Positions 1 through 8,421 of a stretch of DNA of 38,505 bases are shown one piece after another; position 1 is the first letter of the stretch; each line of letters begins with the position of its first letter. Where the stretch lies: contig SIAW01000014.1 of NCBI GenBank assembly GCA_009695465.1, positions 1 through 38,505 of the forward strand, given 5' to 3'. The position numbers and the translations under genes are program-made. The notes below the pieces were generated by a model. The model had not been told where the DNA came from and ran no database searches. It saw only the letters and a list, made by a program, of their open reading frames with translations. This DNA comes from Pedosphaera sp. GTDB lineage: Bacteria; Verrucomicrobiota; Verrucomicrobiia; Limisphaerales; UBA1100.

Positions 1-1559
1 TGCAGCGCGAAAAGCGGCTGCGTGTGCGGTCCGCACAGGATGAGATGCTTGCCGTTGCGATACAGGCGCGCGTGCAGCGCCTCCAGCGCGGTCAACCCGG
101 TCGCGTCCATGACCAGCGCCTCACGCAGTTGCAGCACGAGCACCTCCGGTTCGCGCTGCGCGCTTTCCAAAGCCATCTCCAACTTGTCCGCTGCGCCAAA
201 AAAGAACGCGCCAAAGATGCGGAACACCACGACGCCTTCCGGAGCGGGTGCGCCGCCTTTCTCGGCGTAGTCGGCGCCTTCACCGGTGATCTGCGTTGTC
301 GCGGCGATGCGGCGGATGAAGAGTGCGCCCGCCAACAGCAAGCCCACGATCACCGCCCACGTCAGATCCACTACCACGGTAAAACCAAATGCCGTGAGGA
401 ACACCGCCATGTCGCTGCGCGGCCAGCGGCGCAGATGCGAAAAGAGCCGCCACTCGCCCATGTTGTACGCCACCACCAACAGCACCGCGCTGAGCGCGGC
501 CATGGGGATGTGCTTGGCCAGCGGCGCGGCGATGAGCAGGATGGCCAGCAACGTCAGCGCGTGGATGATTCCGGCGACGGGCGTGCGCGCACCGGTGCGG
601 ACATTGGTGGCCGTGCGCACGATGGCGCCCGTGGCGGCGATGCCGCCAAAGAGTGGGGTGACAATGTTCGCGATGCCCTGCGCCATCAACTCCTGATTGG
701 AATCGTGGCGGTCATCAATCATCCCGTCGGCCACCACGGCGCAGAGCAGCGATTCGATGGCCGCCAGCAGCGCGATGGTCAGCGCCGGATGCAGGAGTTC
801 CTTCAACTGCGACCAGTCCACGCGAGGCAGCGAGAACGCGGGCAGGCTCGATGGAATTCCGCCGAACATGCTGCCGATGGTTTTAAGCCCCCAACCTTGC
901 GATTGGTTGAGGCACATCGTGGCGGCCGTGGCCAGAATGAGCACGGCGATGGAGCCGGGCAACCAACGCGCCAGCTTTTTAGGCCAGCACGCGATGAGAA
1001 GAATGCTGGCCAGCGCCAACATCACCGTGGGCAGATGCGCTTGCGGGAGGTGATAAAGCGTGGTGGCGAGTTTGGGGATGAACTCCGCCGGGGCGCCCAT
1101 GATTTCGAGCCCGAGAAAATCTTTGAGCTGCGTGCCAAAGATCGTCACCGCGATGCCGCAGGTGAAACCCATCGTGAGCGGGTAGGGGATGAACTTGATG
1201 ATGCCGCCCAATCGCGCCATGCCCATGAGCACGAGCAACGCGCCCGCCATCATGGTGCAGATGGCCAGGTTGGCCGCGCCGTATTTTTGTCCGATGCCCG
1301 CGAGGATGACGATGAACGCGGCGGTCGGACCACCAATCAAAACGCGGGAGCCGCCCAAAGCGGAGATGATGAACCCGGCGATGATCGCCGTGAAAATGCC
1401 CTACTCGGGTTTGACACCGGTGGCGATTCCAAACGCCATCGCCAGCGGCAATGCCACCACACCCACCGTCAATCCGGCAACCAAGTCGTGCCGGAAGGTC
1501 TCCGCGTTGTAACTGGCAAGGCTCTCGAAAAGCTTCGGTCTGAAAATCAATTTCTCCAT
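1..1559 (-). pseudogene. SulP/SLC26 family anion (sulfate) permease with C-terminal STAS domain, interrupted by in-frame TAG at 1401-1403; runs off left edge
   Basis: Minus-strand reading from ATG at 1559-1557 gives MEKLIFRPKLFESLASYNAETFRHDLVAGLTVGVVALPLAMAFGIATGVKPE*GIFTAIIAGFIISALGGSRVLIGGPTAAF..., a SulP core; ends near window start in a STAS-like LYRNGKHLILCGPHTQPLFAL. The frame has one stop (codon 53) over about 519 codons. Confidence 0.88.
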
Positions 1560-1610
1560 GGTGCCAGCAGTCCCTCGGCGGGAACGGCCTCCTCAATCCC
1601 CAGCCGAAGT

Positions 1611-3365
1611 TTATCGGCGGGCGCGCTTCTTTTGTAATTCGTTTCGCAGTTGCGCCAACGGCAGCGTGTTGATCACGTCCGCTTTGGTGAGCCAGCCTTT
1701 GCGCGCGACGCCCGTGCCCAGCCGCAGAAAGCCGGCGTGCTCCTGCCGGTGCGCGTCGCAGTTGATGGCGCAGCGCACGCCCTTCGCCTTCGCGTATTGC
1801 CAGAGCCGCCAGTCCATGTCGAAACGGTACGGATTGGAATTCAGTTCAATCCAAGTGCCCGTCTCCGCGCAGGCATCGATCACGGCGTGCTGGTTCACGG
1901 GGTACGGCTTGCGCTCGAGCAGCAATCGGCCGGTGAGATGGCCGAGCATGTGGACAAACGGATTTTCCGCCGCGCGAATCAGCCGCCGGGTGTTGTCCGC
2001 CTCATCACTGCCGGCGACGTGCAGACTGGCCACGACGACATCGAGTTCGCCCAGCAGGTCGTCATCAAAGTCCAGCCGCTCTTTGAGAACATCCACCTCC
2101 GTGCCGGTGAGCAGGCGCAAGTCGTTGCCGTCATCAGCAAGTTTCCCATTCACCGCAGCGACGGCTTTGATTTGCTGACGCAGCCGATCGGGCGCCAGAC
2201 CGTTCGCCTGAAAACTCGCGCGGGAGTGATCCGTGATCGCCCAGTAGGCGCAGCCCAAATCATCCATGTGCGCGGCGATCTCATCGAGCGTGCTGTTGCC
2301 ATCCGACCAATTGGAATGATTGTGCAGCGAGCCTTTGAGATCGGTCCACTCAATCAACCGTTCGGGCAACGCGTTCTTTTCAGCGGCAGCAAACTCGCCG
2401 TGATCCTCGCGCAGTTCGGGCGCGATGTACGGCAGTTCCAACGCCGCAAAAATCTCATCCTCCGTCTGGCAGCGGACGAGCAACGCCGGATCGCGCGTCT
2501 CCTCGTTCGAGCGGAACAGCCCGTACTCATTCAAGCGCAGGCCGCGCGAAATGGCCCGCTGGCGCATCACGATGTTGTGCTCTTTGCTGCCGGTGAAGTA
2601 AGCCAGCGCATACGGAAATTCCGAGTCCGCCACCACCCGCAAGTCCGCTTGCAAGCCGCCCGCGAGAATGACGCTGGCCTTCGTCTCGCCTTGGGCGCTG
2701 ATGGAAAGAATGCCCGGCTGCGTGACAAAATATTCGATGACGGCGGCGGGATGTTTTGACGAGACGAGAAAATCCACGTCACCGATGATTTCTTTCCAGC
2801 GGCGCAGACTGCCCGCAGTGCTGCAACGAATGACATCGGGATGTTGCCGCAGCGCATCGAGAATCGGCTCGGCAGCAATCAGCGCGGTGGAAAGATAATG
2901 CTTACTGGCATAGGTGCGCTTGAAGGCGATGCCCTCCAGAATTTTCGCTTGCGTCTTCTCGCCGAATCCGTCCAGCGCAGCGACTCTGCCCGCGTTGCAA
3001 TCCGCCTCCAATTTTTCCACCGAATCAATCGCCAGTTCGTCGTGGAGCTTCTTCACCTTCTTCGGGCCAAGCCCGGGAATCTGCAACATCTCCAGCAAGC
3101 CCGGCGGCGTCGCCGCTTTCAGCTCGTCGTAGTACGGCAGCTTGCCGGTGGTGACGAGCGTGGTGATCTTTTCCTGCAACGCCTCGCCGATGCCTTTGAT
3201 TTCGCCGAGACGTTCCTCCGCCACGATCGTCGCCAGCGACTCGGTCAACCCTTCGAGCGTGCGCGCGGCATTGCTGTAGGCGCGCGTCTTGAAAGGATTT
3301 TCACCCTTCAACTCCAGCAGCGTGCCGATCTCAGCGAGGATGTCGGCGACTTGTCCCTTGTCCAT
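1611..3365 (-). CDS. polX: PolX-type DNA polymerase/3'-5' exonuclease (Pol beta-like core + PHP domain)
   Basis: MDKGQVADILAEIGTLLELKGENPFKTRAYSNAARTLEGL; polymerase motif AGSLRRWKEIIGDVDFLV; PHP motifs LHNHSNWSDG, AITDHS, INCDAHR. Start set at MDKGQ (3365) rather than the longer 3536 ORF. Confidence 0.93.
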   Translation of the reverse strand: MDKGQVADILAEIGTLLELKGENPFKTRAYSNAARTLEGLTESLATIVAEERLGEIKGIGEALQEKITTLVTTGKLPYYDELKAATPPGLLEMLQIPGLGPKKVKKLHDELAIDSVEKLEADCNAGRVAALDGFGEKTQAKILEGIAFKRTYASKHYLSTALIAAEPILDALRQHPDVIRCSTAGSLRRWKEIIGDVDFLVSSKHPAAVIEYFVTQPGILSISAQGETKASVILAGGLQADLRVVADSEFPYALAYFTGSKEHNIVMRQRAISRGLRLNEYGLFRSNEETRDPALLVRCQTEDEIFAALELPYIAPELREDHGEFAAAEKNALPERLIEWTDLKGSLHNHSNWSDGNSTLDEIAAHMDDLGCAYWAITDHSRASFQANGLAPDRLRQQIKAVAAVNGKLADDGNDLRLLTGTEVDVLKERLDFDDDLLGELDVVVASLHVAGSDEADNTRRLIRAAENPFVHMLGHLTGRLLLERKPYPVNQHAVIDACAETGTWIELNSNPYRFDMDWRLWQYAKAKGVRCAINCDAHRQEHAGFLRLGTGVARKGWLTKADVINTLPLAQLRNELQKKRARR

Positions 3366-3436
3366 CCACCGAATATGCGGCCGCGCTTTTGAAAGTTCAA
3401 AGTTCAAAGTGGAACGCCGTCCGCGTACGATGCGGC

Positions 3437-4192
3437 GTGGCCAAGCGGCAGAACATTCCCACAGTGCTGACAATCGCCGGCTCAGATTCCAGCGGCGGTG
3501 CCGGTGTGCAGGCGGACTTGCAGACCTTCGCTGCACTGCGTGTGCATGGCGCGAGTGTCATCACTGCCATCACTGCGCAGAGTCCGGAACGAGTCGTGGC
3601 CGTGGAGGCGGTGCGCTCGGAAATGATCGCGCATCAACTGGAGGCTGTGTTTGCCGGCTGCACAGTGCGCGCCGCAAAGACAGGCATGCTGCTGGCAGAA
3701 CGGACGGTGGAGCTCGTGGCTGAATTCTGGCAGCAAGCAAACAGGCCGCCGCTGATTGTGGATCCCGTCATTGCCTCAACCAGTGGCACGACGCTGTTGC
3801 GCGCGGGCGCGCTGCGCGTGTTGCAACGTCGATTGCTGCCGCTGGCGACATTGGTGACACCCAACGTGCCCGAGGCAGAACGCCTCTCCAAGTTGCGCAT
3901 TCATTCGCGTGCCACGATGCGACATGCCGCCCGTGCACTGCATGAGAAATATGGATGCGCTGTGCTGCTCAAAGGCGGTCACGCTGCGCGTGCTCGGAAT
4001 TGCGTGGATGTGTTTTGGGATGGGCGCGATGAAGTTTTGCTGGAAGCACCGCGCCTTGCCGGTGGTCCGTGGCGGGGCACCGGCTGCCGACTTTCCGCAG
4101 CGATTGCAGCCGGGCTGGCGCAGGGACTGAATCTGAATGCAGCCATCGCGCAGGCCAAGGCGCATGTGCTGGACTACATTCGCGGGCACTGA
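3437..4192 (+). CDS. thiD: Hydroxymethylpyrimidine/phosphomethylpyrimidine kinase
   Basis: NIPTVLTIAGSDSSGGAGVQADLQTFAALRVHGASVITAITAQ is the ThiD N-terminal signature; GTG start inferred. Confidence 0.9.
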   Translation: MAKRQNIPTVLTIAGSDSSGGAGVQADLQTFAALRVHGASVITAITAQSPERVVAVEAVRSEMIAHQLEAVFAGCTVRAAKTGMLLAERTVELVAEFWQQANRPPLIVDPVIASTSGTTLLRAGALRVLQRRLLPLATLVTPNVPEAERLSKLRIHSRATMRHAARALHEKYGCAVLLKGGHAARARNCVDVFWDGRDEVLLEAPRLAGGPWRGTGCRLSAAIAAGLAQGLNLNAAIAQAKAHVLDYIRGH

Positions 4193-4242
4193 CGCGGCAG
4201 CTTCTGCTGGACTCAGCCGCGCTTTGTATTCCAAATGGCGCC

Positions 4243-5133
4243 GTGCCGATCGCGGTCATTTTCAATCCCACAGCGCAAGGCAACCGCGCGCGCCGATGGT
4301 TGACGCACTTGGAGGCACTGCGCGGGCAGTGCAAACTTTTCCCGACCACGCGCCCCGGCGAAGCGATCGGGCTGGCGCAGGCGGCGGTCGAGGAAGGTTT
4401 TGACACCGTCGTCGCCGCGGGCGGCGATGGCACGGTGAACGAAGTTGCCAACGGATTGGCCGCGGCAAAAGATGGACTGGCGCGTGCGCGGTTGGGGGTG
4501 CTGCCGTGGGGTTCGGTGAACGTATTTGGCAAGGAGCTGAATCTACCCACGCGTTTCGATGAGGCGTGGGCGATGCTGCGCGCGGGACGCGAACGATTGA
4601 TTGATTTGGGTTGGATTGAATTTCAGAAATCGGCGCGCGCGCAGCGCCGGTGCTTTGTGCAGTTGGCGGGCGCGGGATTGGATGCGTGCGCGGTGGAGTT
4701 GGTGCAGTGGAATCTCAAGCAGCGCTTTGGCGATTTGGCCTACGTGTGGGCGGGTTGGCAGGCGTTGGGTCGTGCCTTGCCGCAAATCACAGTCCGCGCC
4801 AACGGGACGGAGCTGCACGGGCAATTGGTGTTGGTGGGCAACGGACGATTTTATGGCGGGCGTCACGCCATCTTTCCGGACGCGCGGTTGGACGATGGTT
4901 TGATTGACGTGGTGGTGATTGAAGAGGTGCGCCGTTGGCGCTGTCTGCAATATGGATGGGCGGTACTGCGCGATCGTGTTTCGCGGATGGCGGGCGCACA
5001 TTATTTGCAGACTGCGGCGGTGGAATTGGTTTCTGCAGAGCGTGCGCCGCTGGAGTTGGAAGGCGATGCGGTGGGGGAATTGCCTGCCACGATCTCAGTG
5101 GCGCGGTCGGCGTTGCGGGTCGTGGTGCCGTGA
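4243..5133 (+). CDS. Diacylglycerol/lipid kinase family protein (DagK/YegS/LCB5 type)
   Basis: VPIAVIFNPTAQGNRARRWL..., AAGGDGTVNEVANGL motif, LGVLPWGSVNVFGKELNLP; GTG start inferred. Confidence 0.87.
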   Translation: MPIAVIFNPTAQGNRARRWLTHLEALRGQCKLFPTTRPGEAIGLAQAAVEEGFDTVVAAGGDGTVNEVANGLAAAKDGLARARLGVLPWGSVNVFGKELNLPTRFDEAWAMLRAGRERLIDLGWIEFQKSARAQRRCFVQLAGAGLDACAVELVQWNLKQRFGDLAYVWAGWQALGRALPQITVRANGTELHGQLVLVGNGRFYGGRHAIFPDARLDDGLIDVVVIEEVRRWRCLQYGWAVLRDRVSRMAGAHYLQTAAVELVSAERAPLELEGDAVGELPATISVARSALRVVVP

Positions 5134-5160
5134 GCGGCACTTTTGCTGCAAAAAGAGGTC

Positions 5161-5189
5161 TTGATTTCCAGACTGACGCTGCCTACATT
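5161..5189 (+). promoter_or_regulatory. Candidate sigma70-like promoter for the rpsP cluster
   Basis: TTGATT (5161-5166), 17-nt spacer, TACATT (5184-5189), about 80 nt upstream of rpsP. Confidence 0.4.
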
Positions 5190-5267
5190 CACGCTCCTTT
5201 TTGTTTGGCGAGGGGTTATTGCGGCAGTTGCCGGCGCCTTCGTCACAGGTGGGTTTACGGATTTATC

Positions 5268-5555
5268 ATGGCAGTAAAGATAAGAATGAAGCGGATCGGC
5301 ATGACCAACACGCCGGTGTTCCGTATTGTGGTGGCCGACGGACGCAAAAAACGCGACGGTCGCGCCATCGAGGAGTTGGGCACGTACTGGCCGCTGCGCA
5401 AGGACGAGGTCAATTACAAGATTGATCTGGCCCGTGCCGAGCATTGGATCAAGTGCGGCGCGCAACCCAGCGACACGGTGGGCAGTTTTATCCGCAAGGC
5501 GCGTCGCGCTGCTGCGGTTGCTGCGGCCGCTGCTCCCGCTGCGGCGCAGGCTTAA
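5268..5555 (+). CDS. rpsP: 30S ribosomal protein S16
   Basis: MAVKIRMKRIGMTNTPVFRIVVADGRKKRDGRAIEELGTYWPLRK...; Ala-rich C-terminal tail. Confidence 0.97.
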   Translation: MAVKIRMKRIGMTNTPVFRIVVADGRKKRDGRAIEELGTYWPLRKDEVNYKIDLARAEHWIKCGAQPSDTVGSFIRKARRAAAVAAAAAPAAAQA

Positions 5556-5580
5556 AGTCGGCTGTCCGGCTGTTTTGGCC

Positions 5581-5823
5581 ATGCAGGAATTTGTTGAATT
5601 TGTCGTCAAGGGGTTGGTGGACAATCCCGAGGCAGTCCAAGTCACCCCCGTTGAACGCGGCGGCATGACGTTGTACGAAGTGCGAGTGGCTCCTGCGGAT
5701 GCCGGCAAGATCATCGGCCGGCGAGGCATGACGATCAATGCCATCCGCGCGCTCCTGCAGGCGGGCAGTGCCAAGAAAGGGCTGCGTTGCCAAATGGATT
5801 TGGTGGAAGATGGGGCGCGCTAA
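5581..5823 (+). CDS. khpA: KH-domain RNA-binding protein (KhpA/YlqC family)
   Basis: MQEFVEFVVKGLVDNPEAVQVTPVERGGMTLYEVRVAPADAGKIIGRRGMTINAIRALLQA; GKIIGRRG KH loop. Confidence 0.92.
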   Translation: MQEFVEFVVKGLVDNPEAVQVTPVERGGMTLYEVRVAPADAGKIIGRRGMTINAIRALLQAGSAKKGLRCQMDLVEDGAR

Positions 5824-5863
5824 GAAGTGGGCGCGTGTGTGCCGCTCATGACGCGGATGCACG

Positions 5864-6577
5864 ATGAGAGTGGACGTGCTCACCTTGTTTCCGGCGATGT
5901 TCGTCGGGCCGCTCGATGAGAGCATCATTCGCCGCGCGCGAGACAGCGGGCGGTTGCAGTTAGCCGTCCATGATTTGCGGAACTGGGCGCACGATCGTCA
6001 CCGCACGGTGGACGATGAACCTTACGGCGGCGGGCCGGGAATGGTGCTCAAGTGCGAGCCGATTTTTGAGGCCGTTGAGGCCTTGTCCAGCGCGGCGACG
6101 CGCGTGGTGATGTTGACGCCGGCAGGGCGGCCATTCGCGCAGGCGGTGGCGCGCGAGATGGCGCAGTGCGAGCATCTCTTGCTGCTGTGTGGCAGCTACG
6201 AAGGATTTGATGAGCGTATCCGGCAGACGCTGGTGCACGAGGAATTGTCGATCGGCGACTACGTGCTGACCAACGGTGCGTTGCCGGCGATGGTGTTGAT
6301 TGATGCGGTGACGCGGTTGTTGCCCGGTGTGCTGGGCGACGACGCTAGTGCGGTGGACGAATCCTTCAGCCACGGGCTGCTGGAATATCCGCAGTACACA
6401 CGGCCGCCGGAGTTTCGCGGCATGAGCGTGCCGCCGGTGTTGCTCTCGGGCAATCATGCGGTGATCGCCCAGTGGCGGCAGGCGCAGGCTGAGATACGCA
6501 CGCGACAGCAGCGGCCAGATTTGGTGGAGAACAAACGGTCGGCGGAAACGCCAGCCAACAGAACGAACGAATTATGA
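5864..6577 (+). CDS. trmD: tRNA (guanine37-N1)-methyltransferase
   Basis: [29 protein letters not shown]...; [60 protein letters not shown]. Confidence 0.97.
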   Translation: MRVDVLTLFPAMFVGPLDESIIRRARDSGRLQLAVHDLRNWAHDRHRTVDDEPYGGGPGMVLKCEPIFEAVEALSSAATRVVMLTPAGRPFAQAVAREMAQCEHLLLLCGSYEGFDERIRQTLVHEELSIGDYVLTNGALPAMVLIDAVTRLLPGVLGDDASAVDESFSHGLLEYPQYTRPPEFRGMSVPPVLLSGNHAVIAQWRQAQAEIRTRQQRPDLVENKRSAETPANRTNEL

Positions 6578-6960
6578 ACCAGGCATTGCTTGATAAAATT
6601 GAGGCGACCTACAGCCGCAAGACCCCGCTGAAATTCAACGTGGGTGATACGGTGAAAGTGCACACGCGCGTGAAGGAAGGCGAGAAAGAGCGCACCCAGG
6701 TGTTCAACGGCATTGTCATCGGCCGCCGTGGACATGGCGTGAATGCCAACTTCACCGTGCGCCGCGTCAGCTACGGCCAAGGTGTGGAACGTGTTTTCCC
6801 CTGCAACAGTCCGTTTGTGGAAAAGGTCGAGGTGGAGCGCCACGGCAAAGTGAAACGCGCCAAGCTCAACTACCTGCGCCATCGCTTGGGCAAAGAGGCC
6901 GTCACCGTGCGCGAGAAAAAAGCCAAGCCGGTGGCCAAGCCAGCGGCGAAGTCGGCCTAG
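6574..6960 (+). CDS. rplS: 50S ribosomal protein L19
   Basis: [56 protein letters not shown]...; overlaps trmD stop by 4 nt. Confidence 0.97.
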   Translation: MNQALLDKIEATYSRKTPLKFNVGDTVKVHTRVKEGEKERTQVFNGIVIGRRGHGVNANFTVRRVSYGQGVERVFPCNSPFVEKVEVERHGKVKRAKLNYLRHRLGKEAVTVREKKAKPVAKPAAKSA

Positions 6961-6976
6961 CACAAAACAGCTTTCG

Positions 6977-7019
6977 ACCGGGGCGATCTGCGCGAGCAGG
7001 CCGCCCCGGTTTCTTTTTG
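6977..7019 (+). terminator. Rho-independent terminator after rplS
   Basis: ACCGGGGCG (6977-6985) pairs with CGCCCCGGT (7002-7010), followed by TTCTTTTTG. Confidence 0.85.
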
Positions 7020-7074
7020 TGGGCGGGAATATGTTTTGATTTCAAAACCGGCCCGCCCTTGCCACAACCGTTGC

Positions 7075-7725
7075 GTGGCGCTGGAGGTGGATCGTTTTAT
7101 CTGCGAACGCGAATTGCTCGCGCGCGGCATCGGCCCGTTGGCGGGCGTGGATGAAGCGGGGCGCGGGCCACTCGCTGGGCCAGTCGTGGCGGCAGCGGTT
7201 ATGTTTCCAGTCGAATGGATTGGCGCAGGACTGCCCTCCGATCTCGCAAGGCTCAACGACTCCAAACAACTCAGCGCACGGGTGCGTGAGGAGTTGTTTC
7301 AAATTCTCACCACGCGCATGGAGATTTCCTGCGCGGTCGCCGTGGTGGAGGTGGAGGTGATTGACCGCATCAACATTCTGCGCGCCACTCATGCGGCGAT
7401 GGAGCAGGCGCTCGTGCAGTTGCGCTCTGCGCCGGCGCATGTCTTGGTGGATGGACTTCGCGTCTCCACGCTTACATTTCCGCAGACGGCCTTGGTGAAG
7501 GGCGACGCGCGCAGTTATACCATCGCCGCCGCGAGTGTGCTGGCCAAGGTCACGCGCGACCGGCTGATGCTGGAGCACCACGCGTGCTGGCCGCAATATG
7601 GTTTTGCCGCTCACAAAGGTTACGGCACCGCAGCGCATGTGGCGGCGATGGAACGGTACGGCCCCTGTCCCATCCATCGCCGCAGCTTTGCCCCCTTGCG
7701 GAACATGCAGACGACTTTATTGTGA
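7075..7725 (+). CDS. rnhB: Ribonuclease HII
   Basis: GVDEAGRGPLAGPVVAAAVMFP; LNDSKQLSARVREEL; HKGYGTAAHVAAMERYGPCPIHRRSF. GTG start (VALEVDRF) inferred; open frame extends to 7036. Confidence 0.93.
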   Translation: MALEVDRFICERELLARGIGPLAGVDEAGRGPLAGPVVAAAVMFPVEWIGAGLPSDLARLNDSKQLSARVREELFQILTTRMEISCAVAVVEVEVIDRINILRATHAAMEQALVQLRSAPAHVLVDGLRVSTLTFPQTALVKGDARSYTIAAASVLAKVTRDRLMLEHHACWPQYGFAAHKGYGTAAHVAAMERYGPCPIHRRSFAPLRNMQTTLL

Positions 7726-7729
7726 GTGC

Positions 7730-8158
7730 GTGGTATGGGGTGAATGGATTCGATGTCTGTGGGGAACGCAGCAAGCACCGCATCTGCGCGCGGGCAGGGT
7801 GGGGGAACGGGCGGCCAAACGGCATCTGAAGAGGCGCGGATTAAAATTCCTCGCGGCCAACGCCTGCATGCGTCGTGGCGAGATTGATCTGGTGTTTCGC
7901 GATGGCGACTGTCTGGTTTTTGTGGAAGTGAAAACCCGCGCGGCTGGTGGCCCAGTGCGGCCATTGGCGGCGGTGGACGCCGACAAGCGTCTGCGACTGG
8001 CGCACGCTGCGCTGGATTATCTACGCGAACTTCGCAATCCCGCCGTGACGTTCCGTTTTGATATTGTGGAAGTGCTCTTGGTGAACGACGCCGTGCAGGA
8101 GATCTGTCATTGGCCCAACGCATTTGTGCTTCCGGCGCGGCTGCGGTACCGTTCTTGA
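7730..8158 (+). CDS. YraN/UPF0102 family putative endonuclease
   Basis: GERAAKRHLKRRGLKFLAANACMRRGEIDLVFRDGDCLVFVEVKTRA is the UPF0102 nuclease-like signature; GTG start inferred. Confidence 0.88.
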   Translation: MVWGEWIRCLWGTQQAPHLRAGRVGERAAKRHLKRRGLKFLAANACMRRGEIDLVFRDGDCLVFVEVKTRAAGGPVRPLAAVDADKRLRLAHAALDYLRELRNPAVTFRFDIVEVLLVNDAVQEICHWPNAFVLPARLRYRS

Positions 8159-8178
8159 ACGGCGCGGGCATCGCATGC

Positions 8179-8207
8179 TTGACGCTCCGGCTGTTGACCG
8201 TTAGCGT
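8179..8207 (+). promoter_or_regulatory. Candidate promoter for tRNA-Asn
   Basis: TTGACG (8179-8184), 17-nt spacer, TAGCGT (8202-8207), about 15 nt before the tRNA 5' end. Confidence 0.35.
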
Positions 8208-8222
8208 CGCCGGTCTCTGGTT

Positions 8223-8297
8223 TCCAGAGTAGCTCAATGGTAGAGCACGCGACTGTTAATCGTGTGGTTGCAGGTTCGAGCCCTGCCTCTGGAGCCA
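8223..8297 (+). tRNA. tRNA-Asn (anticodon GTT), CCA encoded
   Basis: Folded by eye: acceptor TCCAGAG/CTCTGGA, D arm GCTC/GAGC, anticodon arm CGCGA-CTGTTAA-TCGTG, T arm GCAGG-TTCGAGC-CCTGC, discriminator G, CCA. Confidence 0.96.
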
Positions 8298-8421
8298 TTT
8301 TCATTTGCTTCATCGTTTCGATGCACGCTTTGAGTAATGGCTTGACAGCATCGAGATTGGCATGCCTTCTATCCGCTCCCGCGTGCGGGATGTCTGCTAT
8401 AAACCCTCCAAATTCCAACTG

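Noticed and set aside
979-1596. 205-aa minus-strand ORF overlapping SulP in another frame
   Set aside because: Composition is Arg/His-rich and unmatched; the SulP frame explains this region.
24-1637. 537-aa plus-strand ORF
   Set aside because: Exact codon-register antisense shadow of the SulP gene; Arg/His/Gln/Asp-rich, no recognisable domain.
8377-8390. Palindrome TCCCGC-GT-GCGGGA upstream of hppA
   Set aside because: No T-tract and only a 2-nt loop, so not a terminator; could be an operator but there is no supporting evidence.
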